Shown: one piece after another, positions 6,901 to 14,819 of the stretch
Layout of the letters: each line of letters starts with the position of its first letter
Position numbering within the stretch: position 1 is the first letter of the stretch
Assembly: GCA_050015895.1 (NCBI GenBank)
Contig: JBEKAN010000150.1
Location: 1 to 14,819 of the forward strand
DNA length: 14,819 nucleotides
Direction: 5' to 3'
From: JBEKOF01 sp050015895
Lineage (GTDB): Bacteria; Verrucomicrobiota; Verrucomicrobiia; Limisphaerales; Palsa-1400
Made by a program: the position numbers and the translations under genes
The notes under the pieces: model-generated
Told to the model about the DNA's origin: nothing
The model's input: the letters and a program-made list of their open reading frames with translations, nothing else
Databases searched by the model: none

Positions 6901-9900
6901 GCGCTTTTGGACGGGGCCGGGCCGGACCCAGCAGCAAATCAAACTCGCGGTCACGGAGGCGCTGCGCGGCGGTTTTACGCTGCACATCACGCAGGTGCGC
7001 GAAAACCGGGCCTGGCTCGATTCCCGTAAAATTGACGTGCCCTGGAAAAACAAGGAACTCGCCCTCACCTGGGAACATTTCACCTCCAAGTTGCAGCCGG
7101 GCCAGAAGGAAACCTGGACCGCGGTCATCGCCGGACCGGGCGCGGAAAAATCCGTCGCGGAAATGGTGGCGGGGCTTTACGACGAATCGCTCGACGCGTT
7201 TGCCCCGCACAACTGGCCGCGCGGGTTCGGAGTTTTTCGGGAGGATGACTCCACCGCGCGGGCGCAGTTTTTGAATTTTGCCAGCCAGTTCAACCCGCTT
7301 TATTCCTCGTGGAATCCAGGGGAAGAAAGGGTGGAGATTACGTACCGGCATTTTCCCCCTGACCTGACGGAGAATTTGTGGGGCTATAGATTCTTCAGAG
7401 GAGGCGGCATGGGGGGCTTTGGCGGAGGAGGCTACGGCGGAGGAGGCTATGGCGGAGAAATGGCGGGAATGGCGTTCAACATGGCCGCGGCAAGCACGCC
7501 CATGCCGATGACAGCCATGCCGGCAATGATGCCGGCAATGCCCCCGGGAGTGGTTACCAAAAACGCAGTGACTTTTGGCCCCGCCGCCGACAAAAGGGCC
7601 GAGGCCGGAGAGTCGGAGCGGCAGCCTTCCTCGCCGTCGGTGGACTTGAGCAACGTCAGCGCGCGAAAAAATCTGGAGGAGACCGCCTTCTTCTTCCCGC
7701 AGCTCATGTCGGATTCCAACGGCGTCGTGCGCCTGGCCTTCTCCATGCCCGAGGCGCTGACGAAATGGCATTTCCTCGGTTTCGCGCACGATCAGAAACT
7801 TCGCGCCGGTTTTCTCGACGGCCACGCCGTCACCGCCAAGGACATCATGGTGCAACCCAATCCGCCGCGCTTCCTGCGCGAGGGAGACACGGTGGAGTTC
7901 ACCGTCAAAGTGTCCAACCAAAGCGACAAACGCCAAACCGGACGCGTGCGCCTGACGTTTGGCGAAGTGGGCAACGACCAGTCCGCCGACAAACTTCTCG
8001 GCAACGCAAAACCGGAGCAGGTCTTCGACATCCCGGCCAAGGAATCGCGCGGCTTTTCCTGGCGCATCACGGTGCCGGACGGCGCGCCGTTTTTGAGTTA
8101 CAAAGCCGTGGCGGCGACGGCCGAGTTTTCGGACGGCGAGGAGGGCGGAGTGCCTGTGTTGTCGCGGCGCATTTTTGTCACGGAATCATTGCCGTTGGCG
8201 ATTCGCGGGCCGGCGACGAACAAATTTGAGTTCAAAAAGCTCGCCGACTCCGGCAAATCCAAAACGCTCCAGAGCCAGGGCCTCACGGTTCAGATGGTGT
8301 CCAACCCCGCGTGGTACGCCGTGCTGGCGCTGCCGTATCTGATGGAATATCCCCTCGAATGCAGCGAGCAGACCTTCAACCGGCTTTACGCCAACGTCCT
8401 GGCACGCACCATCGCCAATCACGATCCGAAAATTCGCGCCGTGTTTGACCAGTGGAAAAACACCCCGGCGCTCGACTCGCCCCTGGAGAAAAATCAGGAT
8501 CTCAAATCCGTGATGATTGAGGAGACCCCGTGGCTGCGCCAGGCCCAGAATGAAAGCCAGGCCCGCCGCAATGTCGGCGTTTTGTTTGACTCCAACCGGC
8601 TCAATTACGAGACGGACGCGACCCTGGCCAAGCTGACCCAGATGCAACTCGATGACGGCCGCTGGCCGTGGTTCCCCGGCGGGCCGGGCAACGATTACAT
8701 CACTCTTTACATCGTCACCGGTTTTGGCCGGCTGCGGCATCTGGGCGCCGATCTCGCTCCGGCCCCGGCGTTGCGCTCGCTGGCGCGCCTCGATGATTGG
8801 ATGACCGAGCATTACGCGGACATTCAAAAAAGCATGGCCAAGCCGGACGACTACGTGCCAAGCGCGACGGACGCGCTCTATTTGTATGGCCGGAGTTTCT
8901 TCCTCAACGACAAGCCGGTCGCGGCGAAAGACAAGCCGTCGGTGGAGTTCTTCCTGAAACAGGCCCGGAAACTCTGGCTGCAAACCAACTGCCGCCAGTC
9001 GCAGGGGCAACTGGCCCTCGCGCTCAAACGCTGGGGCGGCGACGAAAACCTGGCCGCGGCGCGCGCCATCATGCGCTCGCTCAAGGAGCGCAGCGTGACC
9101 AATCAGGAAATGGGCATGTTCTGGCGCGACACCGAATTGAGCTGGTGGTGGTATCGCGCCCCCATTGAAACTCAGGCCCTGATGATTGAGGCCTTTGACG
9201 AAGTGATGAACGACCAGGCCTCGGTCGAGGACTGCCGCGTCTGGCTGCTCAAGCAAAAGCAAACGCAGGATTGGAAGACGACCAAGGCGACCGCGGACGC
9301 GGTGTACGCACTGCTGTTGCGCGGGACGGATTTGCTTTCCAGCACCGCTCTGGTGGATGTGACCCTGGGCGGCATAGACGTGACACCGGGCAAAACGGAT
9401 CTGCCAATTCGCAATCCACGATCCGAAACCCCCAGTCAACCCGAGCCGGGCACCGGGTTTTACGAGGTTCGTTTCGCACCCGCCGACATCAAGCCGAAGC
9501 TGGCCGAGATCACAGTCAAAAAATCCGACCCGGGCGTCGCCTGGGGCGGCGTCCATTGGCAATACCTGGAGGACATGAGCAAGGTCACGCCTTCCGAAGG
9601 CGCGCCTTTGAAGCTGAAAAAGACCTTGTTCACAAAAACCAACACCGCGCGCGGCCCGGTGCTGGTGCCGGTGAAGGGAGCGCTGGCCGTGGGCGACGAA
9701 TTGGTCGTCCGCATCGAGTTGCGCGCCGATCGCGACATGGAATATGTCCATCTCAAGGACCAGCGCGGCAGCGGCACGGAGCCGGTCAATGTGCTCTCCC
9801 GCTACAAATACCAGGACGGGCTGGCCTATTTCGAGAGCACGCGCGACACCGCCAGCCATTTCTTCATTGATTACCTGCCCAAGGGCGTTTACGTCTTCGA

Positions 9901-10018
9901 GTACTCGACCCGCGTCCAGCTCCGCGGCGAGTACCAGACCGGCATCGCGGAAATTCAGTGCATGTACGCCCCGGAATTCAACAGCCACAGCGAGAGCCTC
10001 CATCTCACCGTAAAATGA
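3957..10018 (+). CDS. Secreted alpha-2-macroglobulin family protein with thioester (frame broken by assembly gap)
   Basis: At least 2,014 residues: 304 before the N run and 1,710 after it. The frame before the gap (codon start 4866) does not match the frame after it (codon start 4886), yet both halves are clearly one family. It starts at ATG 3957 with a type I signal peptide: basic MKRTLK, hydrophobic core, ASA-A cleavage near residue 23, no lipobox Cys. An alpha-helical N-region follows (to about 4980), then macroglobulin domains: carboxypeptidase-regulatory-like (5390-5535), MG2-type IYRPGQTIQYKG (5680-5718), MG3-type EEYKRPKFEV (about 5941-5973). A Gly/Met-rich stretch sits at the bait position (7400-7549), then the A2M core FFFPQLMSD to MPEALTKWHFLGFAHD (7687-7790). 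The thioester CSEQ is at 8360-8371, an alpha/alpha TED domain with LDDGRWPWF follows (to about 9360), and an MG10-like C-terminus includes FFIDYLPKGVYVFEY. Bait cleavage by a protease would expose the thioester and trap it outside the inner membrane. No pbpC partner lies nearby. Confidence 0.9.
4870..4883. other. Assembly gap (14 N) inside the A2M gene
   Basis: The N run at 4870-4883 splits the A2M coding sequence. For the two halves to be read in one frame, the true gap length must be a multiple of three, so 14 is a nominal figure. The halves do not read as directly adjacent in this family, which suggests that some tens of residues are missing, but the number cannot be read here. Confidence 0.95.
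7400..7549 (+). repeat. Tandem codon repeats encoding the Gly/Met-rich A2M bait-position segment
   Basis: Two 15-base units GGCGGAGGAGGCTAY lie at 7421-7435 and 7436-7450, with a partial third from 7451; they encode GGGGY repeats. Further on, the 12-base unit ATGCCGGCAATG is repeated exactly at 7517-7528 and 7529-7540 and encodes MPAM twice. Both arrays keep the frame. They form a flexible, low-complexity stretch just before the conserved A2M core, where the protease bait of this family lies. Confidence 0.8.
8360..8371 (+). other. Thioester motif CSEQ of the A2M protein
   Basis: TGC AGC GAG CAG encodes Cys-Ser-Glu-Gln in the context YPLECSEQTFNRLY. In thioester-containing macroglobulins and complement proteins the Cys and Gln side chains of CxEQ join to form the reactive beta-cysteinyl-gamma-glutamyl bond. 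The motif is intact, so the protein should be of the covalent-trapping type rather than the thioester-less paralogue type. Confidence 0.85.
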
Positions 10019-10022
10019 AATG

Positions 10023-10046
10023 AGCCGGGTTCGCGCGGCCCGGGCT
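10023..10046. terminator. Shared hairpin between convergent A2M and GH35 genes
   Basis: AGCCGGG (10023-10029) pairs with CCCGGGCT (10039-10046) as a seven-pair GC-rich stem with one bulged G and a nine-base loop. It fills most of the 33-base gap between two stops facing each other. A T-tract is missing on both strands, so it is a plausible bidirectional terminator or RNA-end stabiliser rather than a classical one. Confidence 0.5.
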
Positions 10047-10051
10047 TGAAT

Positions 10052-11986
10052 TCAGGGAGAGGCGGCCGGCGCCCGCAATTCGGGCCGATCCAGCCGCACC
10101 GCGAAGGGAACCGCCGGTTCTTCGATGATCTTCGCGCCCCCGCTCACCTCGGCCAACTTCGGCGCGCCATGCAACTCGAGGACCACAATTTCGTTCCGCC
10201 CGCTCTTGAGCCATTGGCCCGGCAGAAACAACGAGCGAAGCCCGCCGCGGTCCCAGAACCGCCCCAGGTTGTGGCCGTTGACCCACACCGCCCCCATGCT
10301 CCAATTCCTCATGTCCAGGAATGTGCCGCCCGGCTTGTCCACCGCAAATGTGCCGCGATAGAATGTCGGGCCGGTGTGCGCCGCGCCCGACGCCTTGAAA
10401 CTGTCCACGTTGTAATAGGGCAGCGAATATATCTCCCACCCGCTCAAGTCCTGTCCGTCCAGCGACGCGCCGTCAATCAGACCCTTGCGGGCCAGATGCT
10501 GCGATTGCGCGCTGACCACCACGCTGATGCGGCCCAGATTATACACAAGCAAATCCAGCGTCGCCGGCCCCGCGGTCTCCGGCAACTCGATCTTGTTGCT
10601 GTCCAGTCCGTCGCCCACGAACGAGGCGCCCGCGGTTTTGCCGTTCACCATCACGATCGTGTAGTCCCGCGCCGTTTTGAGTTCGAGTTTGCCTTTCAAC
10701 CCGTTGGGAAAAGTTTTGCGGTAAAGTACAAATCCGTAACCCTGGTCCAGGTCCTCCATCGAAACGGTTTTCGCGGAGACCAGCGTCGGCTTGCCCGGCA
10801 GGGTTTGGAGCAACGGCTCCTTTTCCTCCAGCTTGACGGCCGGAATTTCAATCACCAAAGGTTCCGCGGGAATGGCGGGCGGGGCGATTTTCAGCCGCGC
10901 GGTCAGCAGCGCGCGCAACGCGCGGTACTTCTCCGTCGTCCGCCCCGCCTCGTCCACCGGCGCGTTGTAGTCATAGCTCGTCTGCACCGGCAGATATTCG
11001 TTGCACCCGTTGTCGAATCCATAATTCGACCCGCCAAAAAAACAGTACAGGCAGAAGGAATCACTGTGATCCAGCAGATACGTCACCCACGTTGTGATTT
11101 GGGCGAGGGTGGAGTTCTTCCGCGCGATTGCCTCGCCCCACCCGCTGAACCACGCCGTGTAAACTTCCGGCACATAAACCGGAAAATCCCCGATCGCCTC
11201 CGCGCTCTGCTGAAATTTCTGGTCGCTGTCCAGTCCGTTGCGGCAGTGCATCACGCCTGGAATGCGCAGGCTGGGATCCCGCCAGATGCGCGTGGTCGGG
11301 TCGCACGTGAATAGCTGCCCGCCGAAGCCCGCCTCCCGAAAAATCTTCGTCATCGCCAGCATGTAATCATTGTTCGTGGGATTGGTGATGCCGTACTCGT
11401 TTTCAATCTGCACCATCACCAGCGGCCCCCCCTGGCTCGCCTGCAAATCACCCACCTGTTTATACACCTGCCCCAGATAGGCGCGGCACCAGTCAAGCCA
11501 CCGCGCATCCGTCGTGCGGATCTTCACGTCCGGATATTTCAGCGTCCACCACGGAATGCCGCCATACTCGATCTCCGCGCAGCAATACGGGCCGGGGCGC
11601 AGCACCGCCCACATCCCATTCTTCTGGCAAAGCTGGAGCACGCGCCGCACATCCGTCATGCCGGTGAAATCAAATTTCCCCTCCTTCGTTTCCACCTGGT
11701 TCCAGAACAGATAAAAACTGATTGTGTTCAGACCCATCGCCTTGGCCTGCTGGATGCGCGTCTCCCAGTCTTCCGGCTGGACGCGCCCGAAGTGCATCTC
11801 CCCCGCCACCAGCATCGTGGGCTGGCCGTCAATGAAGAACTGGTGTTCGCGCGCCTCGAACTTGTGCGCCTTGCCGTCCGGCACTATGCTCGTGACCTTC
11901 TGGGCGGATGAATTGAGAACGGCGTTGGCGGCAAGGCATCCTGTCAAAGCGAGCCGGGCAATGCGGTGTGAGTGGCGGCTTTTCAT
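10052..11986 (-). CDS. Secreted glycoside hydrolase family 35 beta-galactosidase
   Basis: A 644-residue protein from ATG 11986. It has a signal peptide of about 28 residues (basic MKSRHSHRIAR, hydrophobic core, cut after NSSA). The core contains LTGC, but it lies too early to be a convincing lipobox. The GH35 TIM barrel covers about residues 45-355. Landmarks are FFIDGQPTMLVAGEMHFGR, FWNQVE, RPGPYCCAEIEYGG, the acid/base Glu197 in QIENEYG and the nucleophile Glu274 in PEVYTAWFSGWGE. A beta-sandwich C-terminus follows, with a galactose-binding-like module (VWVNGHNLGRFW to WLKSGRNEIVVLEL). It should release terminal beta-galactose from oligo- or polysaccharides in the periplasm or outside. The upstream alternative start (TTG 12019) would bury the signal and is rejected. 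It lies 76 bases after the carbohydrate-binding-like gene on the same strand, so it may be co-transcribed; it also has a candidate promoter of its own. Confidence 0.93.
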   Translation of the reverse strand: MKSRHSHRIARLALTGCLAANAVLNSSAQKVTSIVPDGKAHKFEAREHQFFIDGQPTMLVAGEMHFGRVQPEDWETRIQQAKAMGLNTISFYLFWNQVETKEGKFDFTGMTDVRRVLQLCQKNGMWAVLRPGPYCCAEIEYGGIPWWTLKYPDVKIRTTDARWLDWCRAYLGQVYKQVGDLQASQGGPLVMVQIENEYGITNPTNNDYMLAMTKIFREAGFGGQLFTCDPTTRIWRDPSLRIPGVMHCRNGLDSDQKFQQSAEAIGDFPVYVPEVYTAWFSGWGEAIARKNSTLAQITTWVTYLLDHSDSFCLYCFFGGSNYGFDNGCNEYLPVQTSYDYNAPVDEAGRTTEKYRALRALLTARLKIAPPAIPAEPLVIEIPAVKLEEKEPLLQTLPGKPTLVSAKTVSMEDLDQGYGFVLYRKTFPNGLKGKLELKTARDYTIVMVNGKTAGASFVGDGLDSNKIELPETAGPATLDLLVYNLGRISVVVSAQSQHLARKGLIDGASLDGQDLSGWEIYSLPYYNVDSFKASGAAHTGPTFYRGTFAVDKPGGTFLDMRNWSMGAVWVNGHNLGRFWDRGGLRSLFLPGQWLKSGRNEIVVLELHGAPKLAEVSGGAKIIEEPAVPFAVRLDRPELRAPAASP

Positions 11987-12018
11987 GGCGGAGTATGTGT
12001 AACTGTTGGTTCCGTCCA

Positions 12019-12048
12019 ATCATTAACGCAAACGTCGCCTCCTGGCAA
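12019..12048 (-). promoter_or_regulatory. Candidate promoter for the GH35 gene
   Basis: On the reverse strand TTGCCA (12048-12043, five of six matches to the -35) is followed after 18 bases by AATGAT (12024-12019, four of six). A start near 12012 would give a short leader of about 26 bases without a Shine-Dalgarno. Found by eye. Transcription from upstream is equally possible. Confidence 0.35.
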
Positions 12049-12062
12049 TGCCGCGCGAGACC

Positions 12063-12839
12063 TCATTTCGGTTTGTCCGGCTCGGCGATGGGTTCGATGC
12101 GGATGTTGTCAAACCAAGAAACTCCCGCCGGATAAAAAGCAAAGAGCATCACCTTCATTTCCGTCACCTCGGGCCGCGCCTGCGTGGGATGAAAAACCTG
12201 GCTGCAGGTGGTCCAGGCCCCGCCCTTGCAATGGCAGGTGACCGTCGTTTCCCATCGCCTCTGTTTCGCCCCCTGAAACATGCCCCAGCCGCGCACCCAC
12301 ACCTTGGCCCCGCCGTCGGGTCCCTTGTAATCGAAGGTGATTCGGTAGGCCTGGCCCGCCTTGACGGGCATCGGGTCCGAGTAGAGCGACAGCCCGTAGG
12401 TCTCGGCAATCGGGTTCTTCTCCGGCTTGGGGATGTTCCACAGGTTCGTCAGGCCCGTCCTGACCCATTGCGCCTGCATCGCCTGCTCGCTGACGCGCGT
12501 GTCCATCCGGATGGCTTTTCCGTGGGCCGCGTCCGGGGCGTTTGTCCATTGGACGCCCAGGCCGTCCACGCGGTCCCAACCCGCCGGCTTGTTCTTGTCC
12601 TGCGCGTCCGCCTGCTCGAAATCCCCGTGGGGCAAAACCGAAGTGGTCTGCGCCGGACAACGCAATGTTGTCAAACCTAGGATGAGAAGGACGCAAATGC
12701 GGCGCGTCTTGCAACCGCCACCATGCGATTTGCCAATTCCCTCGCCCCGCGCAGCGGGGAGAGGGCCAGGGAGAGGGGTTCGTTGTATCCAACGGTGGTA
12801 GTTCCAAGATGCGCCAATAGAAATCGAGGCCGTTCTCAT
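12063..12839 (-). CDS. Secreted carbohydrate-binding-like (jelly-roll) protein with repeat-derived N-terminus
   Basis: A 258-codon frame. The mature part (about residue 65 on) begins TTSVLPHGDFEQADAQ and GWDRVDGLGVQW, and ends with AFYPAGVSWFDNIRIEP. This is the beta-sandwich pattern of CBM4/9/22-like and related sugar-binding modules: an NGDFE-like first strand and a WFDNIRIE last strand. No catalytic motif is visible. A signal core, RRICVLLILGLTTLRCPA, lies at about residues 46-63 instead of at the start. Before it are 19 ordinary residues and a stretch encoded by a GC-rich palindromic repeat (12739-12782). The only usable in-frame start is ATG 12839, which overlaps the stop of the upstream gene (ATGA) and suggests translational coupling. 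Either the repeat entered the signal region and lengthened it in frame, or the original start was lost. With GH35 next downstream, binding a galactan-like substrate is a reasonable guess, not a demonstration. Confidence 0.7.
   Translation of the reverse strand: MRTASISIGASWNYHRWIQRTPLPGPLPAARGEGIGKSHGGGCKTRRICVLLILGLTTLRCPAQTTSVLPHGDFEQADAQDKNKPAGWDRVDGLGVQWTNAPDAAHGKAIRMDTRVSEQAMQAQWVRTGLTNLWNIPKPEKNPIAETYGLSLYSDPMPVKAGQAYRITFDYKGPDGGAKVWVRGWGMFQGAKQRRWETTVTCHCKGGAWTTCSQVFHPTQARPEVTEMKVMLFAFYPAGVSWFDNIRIEPIAEPDKPK
12739..12782. repeat. REP-like palindromic repeat inside a coding region
   Basis: The segment holds the GC-rich palindrome CCCCGC-GCA-GCGGGG, flanked by CTC and GAG, followed by GGCCAGGGAGAGGGG. 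This CCCTC...GGGGAGAGGG form is typical of REP-like elements scattered between genes in many genomes, and its usual spurious translations are Pro/Gly/Arg-rich, as here (TPLPGPLPAARGEG). It is unusual in that it lies within an open reading frame. Only one copy is in the window. Confidence 0.7.
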
Positions 12840-14819
12840 TGGCTCTTTCCTTCCGCCAGGGCGCGATAGTACTCCGCGACCATCTCCTCATAGCCTTTGG
12901 GCACGCCGTCCTGGACCCCGACGCGCATCTGCTCGCGCACCCACGGCGGCAGCTTGTCCTCTTCGCGTCGAACCGCGATCTGGCTTTGCAGCGTGTCTTT
13001 GGCCGCGCTCAGGGTGTCCACAGCCTGGCTGAAAGCCTTGCGCACTCCCAAGCCGTCGTCCTTCCGCGCGGCTTGTTCCACTTGGTTCATCGCGTTGACG
13101 GACGTTTCCAATTCCCCGCCGGAGAGGTGATAACGGCGCAATTGCAGCGCGAGCGCCTCCGCCTGCTGGCGAATCTTCGCCTGCTGGTCGGCCAGCCGCG
13201 GCATCTTTTGGTTGCCGGGCGGCGGGGCGGGGCCGCGCAGCCCCTCGCCTCCATAGCCCGACAACTTGCCGCCGCCGGTCGCGCCGCCCGCGTCATTTTT
13301 CGCCGTGTCTTTGACACTGCCTTGTTCGAAAGGCTCCGGATCCAATCGGGTCGGCGTTTCCCGGCCCTCCTTGCCCTCGGCCGTGTCGCCCACCATTTGG
13401 CCGTGACTGCGGCCGGTCCGGCCTTCCCCGGAGCGTCCGCCCACTTCATTTTGGTTGGGGAGCAGATTTCCCGTCACGCCTTTGGCGCTCATGTCGGAAA
13501 TCGGCCCGTCGCTCGCGCCCCAACCCGCCCCCTTGTCCAGGGAATCCAGCCACGAGCTGGTGACATCCTCCACGTCGGGGGTCATTTGCTCCTCCTTGTC
13601 AAGCAAATCGCCCGCAATATCCTCCAACTCCTTCGGCAATTCCGCCAGCGCGATGTCCGTCGGCGTCATCGGTTCCTCCATGTTCCACTTGATGTTGTCC
13701 GGCGCGTCCGGCAGCCAGCGTTCGAGGTTGTTGACGATTTGTTGCGCGTTCTCCAGCCCCGATTGTTCCTGGGGCACCGCCATCTCCACATGCTTCTGAT
13801 TCAACGCGTCCGCCGCCTCCTGCACCTCCTGAAAAACCGAGTTGACCTCCTGCGACAGCGACGCGTCGGCGAAGTCCTGCTGCGGCAGTTTGCTGAAATC
13901 GGTCAGTTTCTCCTCCAGGAACTTCGCCCACTTCTCCTCTTCCCGCGACATCTCGCCCAGCACCGCCTGGTCGCTTTGCGTCAAATCCTCCGGCTCCTTG
14001 GCCGCCAGCGTGCGGCTCTTTTCCAGAACTCGCTCCTGGTCCGACACAAAATCCTTCATCTCATCCAACAAAGCCCGCGCCTGCGCCTCGCCCGTGGGCG
14101 GAACTTGATTCGGGTCTTTGCCTTCGGCGACGGGGTTGAGCGGGGTGCTCCGCGCGTCGGCGATCTGCCCCAGCAAACTGAGCAGCCGGGTGAGAATCTG
14201 CTCCTGCCGTGTCTCCAAGCCGGCCAGCGCGCCGGGCAGCCCGCTCCGCGCCGCCGTGTTCAGGGAGCGCAGCTCGTCCTGCGCCGCGGGCATCTCGTCA
14301 TTGACCAGCGTGGACAAGGCGTCGGCGTAAGTCTTGCCGTCGGTGTGTTGGCCGAAGAGTCTCGCCGCCTCCGTTCCGTGACTGCGCGCCTCGCCCTGGG
14401 GCGCGCTCAACGCCGCGACTTGGCCCGAAAGGCTGCTCTTCTGGAGCACGTCCTGCAGATAGGCCCGCAGGTTGGCGGTCAGGCGGTTGGCTTTTTCCTG
14501 CGACGCGACGGCGAGCTTGAGCGCGTCGAAGGCCGGCTTCAGCGGATCGTCGTCGCGCAAAGCGAGGTCATCCGCCGATTTCACTCTCAGCACAATGGGC
14601 CGCGAACGCGACGGCTTGCGCCCTGGGAAAAAATCATTCGCCAGCGCCTCCAAGTAGTAGGACGCGCCCGACTCGAACTGGCCTGGATCAACAACGAGGG
14701 AAAAGGTCTCCCGCAGCGGCCCCGGATTTCCCGGCGGACCCAAATAAGTCCAGCGTTTTAGCACACGGTCCGGCTCTTCCTTTTCCATGGGCAGCACGAC
14801 CACCGAAATCTCCGACAGG
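12836..14819 (-). CDS. Large coiled-coil protein, N-terminus beyond right edge (BatA-cluster/DUF4175-like)
   Basis: The frame is open to base 14819 with no certain start, so at least 660 residues are present and the N-terminal part is missing. The first about 75 residues read as the end of an Ig-like beta domain (RETFSLVVDPGQFESGASYYLEALANDFF, shown here in part, then RSRPIVLRV). Next come long Glu/Gln/Ala-rich helices (about 85-430) likely to form coiled coils. A Gly/Asn/Pro-rich low-complexity linker follows (about 440-545), then a second helical region and a conserved-looking end: LPPWVREQMRVGVQDGVPKG followed by YEEMVAEYYRALAEG. Large proteins of this build occur in verrucomicrobial and planctomycetal clusters with MoxR ATPases, DUF58 and BatA/VWA membrane proteins, and resemble DUF4175 proteins. 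That assignment is from memory of the layout and is tentative; those partners would lie to the right of this window. Its stop overlaps the next gene by ATGA. Confidence 0.6.
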   Translation of the reverse strand, partial: LSEISVVVLPMEKEEPDRVLKRWTYLGPPGNPGPLRETFSLVVDPGQFESGASYYLEALANDFFPGRKPSRSRPIVLRVKSADDLALRDDDPLKPAFDALKLAVASQEKANRLTANLRAYLQDVLQKSSLSGQVAALSAPQGEARSHGTEAARLFGQHTDGKTYADALSTLVNDEMPAAQDELRSLNTAARSGLPGALAGLETRQEQILTRLLSLLGQIADARSTPLNPVAEGKDPNQVPPTGEAQARALLDEMKDFVSDQERVLEKSRTLAAKEPEDLTQSDQAVLGEMSREEEKWAKFLEEKLTDFSKLPQQDFADASLSQEVNSVFQEVQEAADALNQKHVEMAVPQEQSGLENAQQIVNNLERWLPDAPDNIKWNMEEPMTPTDIALAELPKELEDIAGDLLDKEEQMTPDVEDVTSSWLDSLDKGAGWGASDGPISDMSAKGVTGNLLPNQNEVGGRSGEGRTGRSHGQMVGDTAEGKEGRETPTRLDPEPFEQGSVKDTAKNDAGGATGGGKLSGYGGEGLRGPAPPPGNQKMPRLADQQAKIRQQAEALALQLRRYHLSGGELETSVNAMNQVEQAARKDDGLGVRKAFSQAVDTLSAAKDTLQSQIAVRREEDKLPPWVREQMRVGVQDGVPKGYEEMVAEYYRALAEGKSQ

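Noticed and set aside
4856..7936. A 1,026-codon minus-strand open frame across the A2M gene, and a similar 605-codon one at 8186-10003
   Set aside because: Both lie entirely antisense to strong A2M domain sequence, are low in recognisable motifs, and are explained by codon bias.
12739..12782. CRISPR or terminator reading of the palindrome
   Set aside because: There is one copy only, no spacers, no T-tract, and it lies inside an open frame, so neither a CRISPR array nor a terminator fits.
12839..14761. A 640-codon plus-strand open frame opposite the coiled-coil protein
   Set aside because: Rich in Arg, Leu and His with no family resemblance. The minus strand has sensible coiled-coil composition and an ATGA-coupled downstream gene.
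1..14819. tRNA, rRNA, insertion sequence, prophage or defence genes
   Set aside because: No tRNA-like cloverleaf, transposase, integrase or known defence-domain motif was recognised on either strand by eye. A covariance-model and profile search would be the decisive test.

Overview
The window most resembles a high-GC member of the Verrucomicrobiota (Limisphaerales/Pedosphaera-like). This is an inference, not a measurement. It rests on high third-position GC, which produces very long antisense shadow frames, on mostly weak or absent Shine-Dalgarno sequences, and on a family mix typical of that phylum: a minimal Deinococcus/cyanobacterial-type RNB ribonuclease, a bacterial RRM protein with a Gly/Arg tail, a giant secreted alpha-2-macroglobulin, a secreted GH35 beta-galactosidase and a large coiled-coil protein of the BatA/MoxR-cluster type. 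The sequence looks like a draft or metagenome assembly because it has a short run of N inside a gene.

Layout. (1) 1-474, minus strand: an AbrB/MazE-type antitoxin with a near-consensus -35 and a probably leaderless start. It overlaps a stub of a PIN-domain (VapC-like) toxin that stops after 35 codons. The stub in turn overlaps by ATGA the start of a zinc-ribbon gene that runs off the left edge. (2) 475-787: non-coding, with an intergenic-repeat-like segment. (3) 788-2251, minus: RNB-family exoribonuclease. (4) 2252-2577: divergent spacer with a TAATCC-type inverted repeat and a Pho-box-like direct repeat just ahead of the next gene. (5) 2578-3261, plus: OmpR/PhoB-class response regulator with no kinase beside it. 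(6) 3340-3657, minus: RRM RNA-binding protein. (7) 3957-10018, plus: alpha-2-macroglobulin of more than 2,000 residues with signal peptide, thioester motif and a Gly/Met-rich bait-position segment. A 14-N assembly gap breaks its reading frame. (8) 10052-14819, all minus, read right to left: a large coiled-coil protein cut by the right edge, a carbohydrate-binding-like secreted protein joined to it by an ATGA overlap, and a secreted GH35 beta-galactosidase.

How the genes may work together. The A2M and the three-gene right-hand cluster all point to the periplasm or outside of the cell: protease trapping on one side, polysaccharide or galactoside handling on the other. The RNB enzyme, the RRM protein and the response regulator look like unrelated housekeeping or regulatory genes. 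The left edge is a decaying toxin-antitoxin module.

I did not find a coherent new defence or mobile system. The observations most worth checking are the truncated toxin and its junction with the zinc-ribbon gene, the palindromic repeat that supplies coding sequence to the N-terminus of the carbohydrate-binding-like protein, the expanded tandem repeats at the A2M bait position, and the Pho-box-like site ahead of the orphan response regulator.
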